NCBI GenBank assembly: GCA_030015575.1
Contig: CM057342.1
Location: forward strand, 621,641,348-621,705,347
Source: Agapanthus africanus
Taxonomy: Eukaryota > Streptophyta > Magnoliopsida > Asparagales > Amaryllidaceae
Direction of reading: 5' to 3'
DNA: 64,000 bases
This document shows, one piece after another, positions 1 through 8,224 of the stretch. The notes under the pieces were generated by a model. That model was not told the DNA's origin and did not search any database. It saw only the letters and a list, made by a program, of their open reading frames with translations. Positions within the stretch are counted from its first letter, which is position 1. Each line of letters starts with the position of its first letter. The position numbers and the translations under genes are program-made.

Positions 1-1915
1 CCAATTTCAAAACACGGTTCCAACCCAACACAATTTCCAAGGGGCCCCTCCACCACAACAGCACCCACAACTTCAATTGAGTCAGCACCCCTTTCAAGCA
101 CAAAATTTCTAAAATCCGGCCAACACTTTTGCACCACATGAAAACTTTTTGCAATTGACCGGTACAGATAATACCTCTGCACTAGCACAAACCTTGGATA
201 CTTTCATGAAACAATCCATCCAAGGGACGGCAAGTTTGCAATCTTCCGTCGAGAATGTAATGAAGATCATTATCTCTCAAAATGAGAACATCAAATCGAT
301 GGAAGAACAAATTGCACAACTAAAAGCCGAAATGAGTGCACGAGAGAAAGGGAAACTTCCAGCTCAACCTTTACCTAATCCTGACTATTCACATCATGTG
401 GATGAGATCACGTTGAGATCCGGAAGAGTGTTTGACCATCACCTTGGGGAAGAGTTTGATGATACTAATAAATCAATCAATAACACCCCGGCTGAGACCT
501 TTCCTCACACTTCTGACCCCAGTTCTTCTACCCCACCATCTTCTTCCGAGCCTATTCTCCATTTCCCAAAAGGCTCGCCACTACAGCCCACCTCTTTTAC
601 TCCTCCACGGACGATCCCCACTTCTATTTTGGGATCGGTTCCACACCCACTTCCTTCTCCTATGATGGACCCAGCGCTTATTGCTAAAGCACCTTATCCT
701 AATCGGTTAAGGGCTAACACACCGAGTCCACATATGGAGAAGATCATGAACATTTTTAAGCAAGTAAACACCAACATCCCTCTCCTAGATGCCATCCAAC
801 AAGTTCCGTCCTATGCGAAAACTCTTAAGAACTTGTGCACTAGGAAGAGGAAGAATTCAGTGCCCAAGAAGGTTTTTATGGAAAAAACAATAGACACGGC
901 TTTCCCCCAACAATTACCGAGGAAACGTAAGGATCCAGGATATCCTACTATTTCCGTTTCTATTGGGGAAAAACACATCAACCGTGCTCTACTAGACCTT
1001 AGCGCTAGTGTTAACTTGCTTCCATACTCAGTTTGTGAGCAATTAGGAATCGGAGAGTTGAAGCCAACCAATTGCACTCTCCAGATGGCTGACCGATCAA
1101 TCACCAAACCTAGGGGTGAACTGGAGGATGTGTTAATAAAAATCGGAGAATTTATATTCCCGGTAGATTTTATTGTAATTGATACACAGCCTGTAGCGAA
1201 CCCACGGAATCAAATTCCGGTGATTTTAGGTCGTCCCTTTTTGGCCACTTCCAACGCAATAATCAACTGTCGTAATGGTTCTATGACCCTATCTTTCGGG
1301 AATAGGTCAATAGAGCTGAACATTTACAAGTTGGGAAGTGTACCCTCCGAACCTATTGCTCAGGTATGTTCTGTCGACTTAATGGATGTCGACAGCAGCG
1401 AATTTGATGATCCTCTTTATATCGATCTTGACTCTTTTCATACGTTATTGTTTGACCCAACTATGTATCATACACATACGGACTCTTCCACCGAGATGTC
1501 CGGGTCAACAATTAACACTGATTATGAATTGTTCTTAGAGTCTGTAGATCACCCCGTACTTTGTGATGACATTATTCATCGGGGTATAGATGGAACTTTT
1601 GAGGAAATCTTCGCTGATGAACTCGCATTTTTGAATGACACGGGTGTTGAGATGAATCATCTCCCAATCAATGAAATTGAATCTCCACCCCTTCTTTTGA
1701 ACTATAAAAAGAATGCGAGTAATCCATCACATACACTGCATCGTCTCTCCAATATGAGACGCACACACATTCTCTTCCACCACTTAACCTTTCCCCACTT
1801 CTTCTTCTTCCACCAACCAGAGCACTGCATTGATAAAATTTTTGAATGGTTGGTGTTAACATTCGGTCTTTGCAAAGCTTGGCATCGACCAATGAGTTTT
1901 GACCCCCTCATATGA
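1..1915 (+). pseudogene. gag C-terminal half and Athila-type protease of element A
   Basis: The protein shows a short coiled-coil stretch (ENIKSMEEQIAQLKAEM), a Pro/Ser-rich linker, a lysine/arginine-rich segment (CTRKRK) and then a retropepsin-like domain at about 941-1336. The domain has the loop DLSASVNLLP, close to the DLGAS form usual in Athila, and the flap/ILGRPFLAT motif. After the protease comes an acidic tail of about 190 residues ending in the motif DKIFEWLVLTFGLCKA, which is also present in elements B and C. A pol region would normally follow here, but only noncoding DNA does. In the family the product would be a capsid/nucleocapsid precursor with its own protease. Confidence 0.85.
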
Positions 1916-3321
1916 TTTTCAAAGATTAACATTGCATAACTCAAATTTGGGGGGGTATGTTTTTCTGGCTCCTAAAAATAATTTTTACAAAATTTTGAGC
2001 CAAGAATAAGTTTGGGGGAGGTTCTTCACTTAAATATTTTGCCCCCACTAATAAATTCCTCCCAAGCTTACAGGTTTTTTCGAGATTTAGCGGATGGCAA
2101 CAGTGAGGACACTGTTGAAAACAAGTTTGGGGGAGGTTTGTGCTTATTTTTGCATCATTTGCATATCATTTGCATAAGCACAAAACATTTTTTTGAAAAA
2201 CTATAAAAATTTAAAAAATTTCAAAATTATAAAAATATTTTTTGTACATAAATAAGGTAATAAAAGTTTAGATAGTGAAAAATTACATCCATGAGATTGG
2301 AAAAATTTAAGAAAACTAAGAAAATTAGAAGTTTTCTTATACGAACTAGTAATAAGTAGTTACGAGCCGTTGTCCCAAGGTAGTAAGATGAAAGACGTCA
2401 CTAATCTGAGGATAAAAATAAGTCTGAAAAATAGTTTCTATTCTGGAAGCCAAACATTTTGAACGTTGATACCCTGCTATTCGCACTTACACACGTCTTG
2501 AAGCCTGGGATAGTAGAGGATACCTTGAAATGCTCTTGTCTTAAAGCCGATGTATGAAGGAAATAGAAGGAAAAAAAAAAGTGGTGAGAAAAATGGACAC
2601 TGGTTTTGTTATCACCGAGGGCAATAAAAAATGTATAGCGAGGGTGTTTCTTCACCTAGTGCCCTAAGGCCAACTGGTCTGGGAGTCACTGCTATGCCTG
2701 AGGTGGTGCAAGACGAGGAAAATACACCAAATAAGCAAGCACATGAGTAATCGGTCGGTTAGTACCTCAAGAAGTATTAACGGTCGCATGAAAGTGTGTA
2801 AGCAATTTCGTCTAAATATTCATTAATTAAAAAGTACTGAGGCTGATGGGTAAGAGTATGATAGCTTGAATTGAATTCTCCGGGTGTAGGGATGTCTTTA
2901 CACACACGCAGGGTGATATGATCGATGTTTGGAAGAAAGAAAGGAATGAAGAATAAGACGATGTTTTATTGAGGGAGGACGTGATTTCTAACATCTTTTC
3001 ATGACCATTAAGATAGGGCTCATGACAACCGAAAAGCTAGCTTAGTTGGAAACCCTAATTTTCAAGGCTTTTCTTTTACAATTCTTTTCTTTAAATGTAA
3101 TATTCATGATCTTTCTTTTATTATTGGATTTTGTGGGTGCAATCCGCTGAAAACCCTCAGGAGACAACACTCCTCCTACTAGGGACACCTAGAGGTTTAA
3201 AGGCTTGTTGCACGTGCTCAGTGCAACCGTGTTGCCTATGAAAGTGTGCTAGTTAGTTTTTCTCTTTCTTTATTTTCTCCTTCTCTTTTTAATAAAACAT
3301 TCGCTCGAGACGATCGAAATT
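1916..3321 (+). other. 3' noncoding region of element A with G-rich tracts and stem-loop
   Basis: About 1.4 kb without coding potential. It contains three internal polypurine-like tracts of the form TTTGGGGG (about 1943-1955, 2009-2021 and 2123-2136) before the true polypurine tract. A stem-loop lies at 2099-2116 with arms AACAGTG/CACTGTT and loop AGGA. The same tracts and a matching stem-loop occur in B and C. The stretch around 3130-3250 (ending in a segment shared with 17450-17560 and 33800-33920) is also strongly conserved among the three elements. Confidence 0.7.
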
Positions 3322-3336
3322 AAGTTTGGGGGTATT
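3322..3336 (+). other. Polypurine tract of element A
   Basis: AAGTTTGGGGGTATT lies directly before the LTR start TGATCAGTCG. It is the plus-strand priming site for the family, and the same tract borders the 3' LTR of element B. Confidence 0.8.
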
Positions 3337-3723
3337 TGATCAGTCGAAAATATTGTATATTTTAGCCGGCAATTTCCCTAACATTTGCATACATTTAGAA
3401 GTGTTCGGCATTCATATTCTACATATTAGCAAATCTGTCACAAAATATGAGATTGCATGTATTAGACTTTTAAACCGACACTTTAAAGGAAATTAACCGC
3501 ATTTCATGGCATCGCATCATTTCTGTATTTGCGCAACACTTGTCTTGAGTCTGTGCAGGAAATACGGAAGAAAAGCAAAAGAGCTGATCAAAAATACGCC
3601 AACTAAATCACTTCAGATCTGGTAGCAATTCAGATGGAGAAATATAAATCAATACATCAGAAGAAGGCCCATACAACAGTAAAAGACCATACCAGAGAAT
3701 ACAAGGCCCAAGCCCATCAAGGA

Positions 3724-3784
3724 GCCGCGGATCCGCGGCCATAGCCTTCTTGTGCCGCGGAAGCGCGGCTCATTGGTGACGTCA
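3724..3784 (+). promoter_or_regulatory. U3 cluster: paired CCGCGG palindromes and TGACGTCA
   Basis: A perfect 16-bp palindrome GCCGCGGATCCGCGGC (3724-3739), an imperfect partner GCCGCGGAAGCGCGGC (3754-3769) and the bZIP-type palindrome TGACGTCA (3777-3784) form a GC-rich island in AT-rich DNA, about 300 bp upstream of the TATA box. The identical 16-mer occurs in the LTR of the divergent element C (33247-33262). TGACGTCA recurs in both B LTRs (16884-16891 and 24181-24188). Regulatory role is inferred. Confidence 0.55.
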
Positions 3785-4067
3785 TCAAGTAAAATTTGCA
3801 CCACAATGCTTCTGTCAGGGCCCACATTCCATAAATGCACTCCAAATTCCAGATCTCTCTCGAAGCTACTGCCAGATCAGCAAAGTAGATTAAGCAAGGC
3901 TAATCCTAATTAAGCTCCTAATTAATCCTCTTCTAGAAACTCCCTCCTAACTAATCACATCTAGAAGCTTCTCCCCTAACTAACTTTTGGAGTGAAATTT
4001 GAATTTCCTCAACAAACTTTAGGAGGGAAACTTAGAATTTGAAATCCTAGATCTAGGGTTAGTTATC

Positions 4068-4075
4068 TATAAATA
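4068..4075 (+). promoter_or_regulatory. TATA box of LTR A
   Basis: TATAAATA in the context of plant LTR promoters. Equivalent boxes are found on the minus strand in B (16627-16634 and 23924-23931) and C (33150-33157 and 39797-39804). Confidence 0.6.
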
Positions 4076-5179
4076 GGAACCTAGACCTAGGGTTAAAGGC
4101 TAATCAATTTTTAGGTAATCAATTTGAGTTAATATCTCATTCCCTCTTTCATCATCTTCTTCCACAAGTCTAGTGACAAGGCTTATGCGAAACCCTAACC
4201 CTAATTCCACTCCAAATCCAAGATCTTGAGTACCAAATCAAGCGAGAAGCCTTCAACCTTTTAGGAGCCGAGCCGATCTTCAATCGGGCAAGTGATCCAA
4301 GCCGATCCGCGATCCACGGAGACGAGCGAAGCCAAATCGACGATCAAGTTCTTCCTCTTGTAGTTCTTGAGCGAATGTAACTAAATTGTTGATATAAATA
4401 AAAGGTGAAATTCTTTAATCTTGCTTTCTTTTAATTCTTGCATCATGATTAGATCTCAATTTGTAATTGTTGTTCTTGTTGTGATGTTTGAGTAAAACTC
4501 CGCTCGTAAAGGAGTCGAGACGATTGTAGAATGATGATGTAACAAATCTTAATACGATTTTTAAGTCCTACGAGTTTTGTAAACCCTAGCAAGTTCAAGA
4601 ATCGATGACCTAGTTTCGTAGCGATACTTTCTTGATTGTGATCGCTCGAAATTAGGGATTTACGATCGTTTCTTGAATTTACTAGAGGCTAGAATACGAA
4701 TGATATCAATGAAAGAACAAGAGATAAGATGAAACCCTAGTTTCACAAGAAGTCTCTAATTCTCATCGATCATCATCGATCTAGTATCAATTCATCGAAG
4801 GATAAGAATACGTAATTGTAAGATTACATCACATCTATAGATCCGATCGATTCCTACGAGCCTCATTTCGATTCTTGAGATTTGGTGTGGAAAAATCAAC
4901 AAACGATCAATTCTTGATTCTATCTTTTAATGCTTTCTTAGATCTAGTATTTTCTAATTCTTGAACTTCAATTACAAATCATGAATTGTTTTGTTTTCTT
5001 TTCATTAAAGTTTCGACTCATCTAATTTGAAAGACGAACGATTACACTTTCCCTGTGGACGATCCGCACTCACATACAAACTACATCCGACACCGTAGTT
5101 GATTGCGGTCAAATAATTTTTGGTTGTGATTTCTTTACAAATTTTCTCAAATATACACAACGAGAATTCATTTCAATCA

Positions 5180-5315
5180 AATGGCGCCGTTGCCGGGGAT
5201 CATTTGAATTGATACTTTTACATCCAATCAAGAAAATATTACAATCAAATGGCGCCGTTGCCGGGGATCATTTGAATTGATACTTTTACATCCAATCAAG
5301 AAAATATTACAATCA
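5180..5315 (+). repeat. Duplicated tRNA-Asp primer-binding site (2 x 68 bp)
   Basis: The primer-binding site TGGCGCCGTTGCCGGGGA, complementary to the 3' end of plant tRNA-Asp, occurs at 5182-5199 and again at 5250-5267. It lies in a direct duplication with a 68-bp period (units near 5180-5247 and 5248-5315). The unit also carries the first bases of the element's leader. After the second unit the sequence changes abruptly to a host-gene-like coding stretch. Confidence 0.85.
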
Positions 5316-5672
5316 CAAATCGATATAATTGCCCTGGAGATTGATTCGATGACATTTGCAATTTATATCGATTCGAATTTCAATAATGAAAATTTTTGGC
5401 AAAGTATAAGGAGGCTCTCGGAGACTATGGTGACACCAGAAACAATGGAAATAAATGTAATAAGAGAATTGAACGAGTTTTGCTCTAAAAAGGCATACGA
5501 GAAGAATTTATCTAAGACATACAAAGATGGTGTCGCTTTATTTATAGCTGAAGTTGAAGCAAATGGCATGCTTTATACAACGAATTCTACAAGAACCGAC
5601 AAAAAGACTTCTAAGAAACTAGCTGCAAGAGACGTCTTTCAGAACTTAAAGAAAGCTATATCTGGACACTAA
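5316..5672 (+). pseudogene. RNase III-like / dsRNA-binding protein gene fragment
   Basis: An open stretch in one frame ends at 5672; its first ATG is at 5349. The N-terminal part (DSMTFAIYIDSNFNNENFW) resembles the C-terminal helix of the RNase III domain in plant RNase three-like (RTL) and Dicer-like proteins. After a linker (VTPETME) comes a double-stranded RNA-binding fold of about 70 residues: LNEFC, then KDGVALFIAEVEANG, ending with KKTSKKLAARDVFQNL. The catalytic part of the RNase III domain is absent, so this is the 3' end of a gene, not a nuclease. The frame stays open upstream into retroelement leader sequence (from 5277, without ATG), giving a chimeric reading frame. An RTL2-like origin is my best guess. 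Whether it is transcribed is unknown. Confidence 0.65.
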
Positions 5673-6066
5673 TTTATTTAACTTAATAATTTTTGATATA
5701 GGATGTGTTATGAGGTAGCTAATACTTTAAAGAATGCTATAGCTAGATTTCTTGTCGCGAGGACTTTCTCTGAACTTACAAAAATTGAACACAAGTACTA
5801 TTGGAAATTTTAGATATCGATGTGTTATGAGGTAGCTAATCAGAAACTACCCAAATGATATAATAAATTTTAGATTTTTCATGTGTATATTATGTGTGGT
5901 TGTGTGTTGAAAAATGAATTTTTAGATTTCACAAGTATATATAATATGTGTTGATGTTTGTATCTAAACTATGATATTTGATTTCTGTAAATGACGTACA
6001 TTTATGAGAAAACGATGTACATTTGTGTGTAAATGATCTACATTTCTATATATTTTGAGTTCACCG
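5673..6066. other. 3' flank of the RNase III-like fragment with a 22-bp direct repeat
   Basis: AT-rich, no coding signal. A 22-bp direct repeat (core GATGTGTTATGAGGTAGCTA) lies at 5702-5723 and 5819-5840. It is probably the former 3' UTR and flank of the captured gene. Confidence 0.4.
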
Positions 6067-6211
6067 ACTATTTAACCGCTACTTAAAATAGCGGTTATAT
6101 TTTGAGCTCACTCAAGGAACAGAGAGCATACTATTTAACCGTTGCTTTAAGTAGCGGTTATATTTTGAGCTCACTCAAGGAACAGAGAGCACACTATTTA
6201 ACTACTTCTTT
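6067..6211. repeat. 63-bp hairpin-bearing tandem repeat, cut by an LTR
   Basis: Units start at 6067, 6130 and 6193. The first two each hold an inverted repeat AACCGCTA/TAGCGGTT or a near copy. The third unit stops where the Angela LTR begins at 6212. It may be a subterminal repeat of a DNA transposon, but no terminal inverted repeat is visible. Confidence 0.6.
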
Positions 6212-8211
6212 TGTTGGTTATAGTGCCCTCAAGACAATTATTGTAATTGTAGGTAGGCGATCTGTACAGGTAGAACAGTCTTGCTCGAGATGATAGTATG
6301 CTATCTGGTTTTGCTTTATCATTATGTGTATACGTTTTACTTGTTATTATGTATCGTTAATACATAATGATAATACCCGTAGGATTATTGCTTGACTAAA
6401 ATATTATGGTGGCGATCATATACGTGGGAGCTGGGTAGTCCATAAGCACATCCTTAAATGTCCCTAGTCGAGAGAGTATCGAAACTGGGTATCGATATTC
6501 TGGAGTAGACTAGTGTATACATTTCTGGACCCTGACGAGGGGTGGCCCCCGGTCTCACAAGCCATTGGTGTTTTGGTACCTAAGATAGTATACATGTGCT
6601 CACTGGAGGTGAGTACACCGGACGAACTCGCCGAGAAGTTGTAGATGGTATTATACCTATCGTCAGATAGCAGTTCTCTAGTGACATGAGTACAGGTTAG
6701 TTTTTTGACCTGAGATCCTCATTTTTCTCGTGTGAGTTCCCACTGTACTTTGATTACTACCCTACCACGGCTTAAAGTAGTTGCGCAAACAGGTTTTAGT
6801 TGGGTACAGCCCCGAGCCACATAGAGGCAGTGAGCGATTGTTAGGGATTCGTCTTTCCTTATATTAGGAGTCGATGTTGCGCTGTGTTCGGTTGGCCATC
6901 ACCATAAATCCCTAGCCAGATTGGATGATATTTACTAATAGGAGTTCGGTAGTTTCTCGGTAGGTGATGAGCTTGACTCCGACCCGACTTACTGAGTTAT
7001 TATGGGTTTAACGTTATCCACCCTATAAACCCGGTATGCGATACTCTTAGACCAAGAGACCAGACTATTCGGAGATTGTCACATTCAGGCTCAGTAGGGT
7101 ACGGACGGACTTGATTGTCGACCTCCCTTTCGGCATATACCTGGGTAGCCGTTACGTACAGTTAGTGCCGCCGACGTGTTTGCGGTTATGGATTTATTCA
7201 GTAACTCACCACCGGCGTATTGTCAAGTTTTTAGAGTCCCACACAGAGGGTTTTCCCAGTTCAGACGATATGATTTAGAGGTCGTACGTTGGTACGTGCA
7301 AGGGTCCGATTAAATACGTGTACTAGTTATACGGACTTTAATTGGACGGTTGATAATACTAGTTGGCTTAGAATTAAACCGGATTATTAAATCAAGTTTT
7401 GATTTAATAATTTACATATATATATTTTTAATATATATTCTAATATTATGTTTACTATTCATTTTCTCTCTTGGCTATCCGTAATTTTATACGGATACGC
7501 ATGTTTATATTTCGATACATATACCGGGATCGTATTCCGTATTTATACGGAATACTTCTAGAAGGAAGTATTCATCATTATTGATTTTCATTTATGAAAA
7601 TCATAGGAGATGAGGTGGCATGTGAGGTGGAAAGTAGAAGCATGTTGAGAGGGATGAGCAAATTTGTTTAATACAAAATTATTATGATATTTTTCTTTTG
7701 TTGTTGAAAATTAGAAGGGTGCTCTCTCTCATTCATGCTAGTCTCTTAGCTCATTTGTGATATGGCTAACACTTTCACCTCTCCTCATCTTCCTTCTCCT
7801 TCTTCATAGATTGCTCTCATGAGCTATGAGATATGAGAGAAATTCTTAGTGGAAAATTCCTACATTCCCCACACTCCATTTCTATCAAGCTTGGAGCGTC
7901 GGTTGCTTCCTTGAAGCTCGCTTTGGAGCGAAGGTGGAGGTTGGATCGGTTTCTCTTGGGTGGATCATCTTCAGCAAAGGTGGCCTCCTCTCAAGCTTGT
8001 TCCCGACGGCCTACGAGAAGTTTGGAGTGGTCTTCCATGATTTGGTGGACACGCATCAAAGTTTGTAATTCCTAAATCTTATATGTAAAGTTTCTAGTTT
8101 AGTGCTTGGAATGATTGCTAGGAATTGGTTGCTAGTGCTCACCATAAAATTTTTGTTTTTCGATTCCACATTGGTCGCGGTTGTAGCGGCATGAGCACTA
8201 GGAAACCTTCA
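6212..8211 (+). repeat. 5' LTR of Angela element E
   Basis: Begins TGTTGGTTATAGTGCCC and ends CCTTCA before the primer-binding site. Body matches the solo LTR at 54903-57000 (same start and the GGTAGAACAGTCTTGCTC segment) and, more distantly, the other Angela LTRs in the window. The five bases before it are TCTTT; the matching target-site copy is not seen. Confidence 0.8.
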
Positions 8212-8224
8212 TGGTATTAGAGCC
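8212..8224 (+). other. tRNA-iMet primer-binding site of E
   Basis: TGGTATTAGAGCC directly follows the LTR. It differs by one base from the canonical TGGTATCAGAGCC seen in Copia-1. Confidence 0.75.

Larger units (their letters stand above)
1..5179 (+). mobile_element. Athila-lineage gag-protease-only LTR retrotransposon A (right part)
   Basis: Fossil Ty3/gypsy element cut by the left edge of the window. Visible in order: end of gag, Athila-type aspartic protease, a long 3' noncoding region, a polypurine tract and a 1843-bp LTR. No reverse transcriptase, RNase H or integrase lies between protease and LTR, so it fits the non-autonomous TR-GAG class described in plants rather than a full Athila. 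Its LTR shares start, motifs and length class with element B, so A and B are one family. It has about one break in the visible coding part. Its 5' LTR is outside the window, so no age can be given. Confidence 0.85.
3337..5179 (+). repeat. LTR of element A (1843 bp)
   Basis: Begins TGATCAGTCG after the polypurine tract and ends TTTCAATCA two bases before a tRNA-Asp primer-binding site. It matches the 1817-bp LTRs of element B over its length, including the telobox-like AAACCCTAA runs, the GC-rich palindromes, a TGACGTCA site and the TATA box. Because it is followed by a primer-binding site, this LTR is both the 3' LTR of A and, by layout, a 5' LTR for what follows. Confidence 0.85.

Noticed and set aside
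4186-4206. Telomere-like AACCCTAACCCTAA run (also near 16505 and 23800)
   Set aside because: Only about two repeat units inside LTRs; telobox-like promoter motifs, not interstitial telomere arrays.
5182-5199. Possible tRNA gene piece
   Set aside because: Only the 18 bases complementary to the tRNA-Asp 3' end are present; this is a primer-binding site.
6067-6211. MITE or CACTA transposon end
   Set aside because: Hairpin repeats are present but no terminal inverted repeat or target-site duplication could be found.
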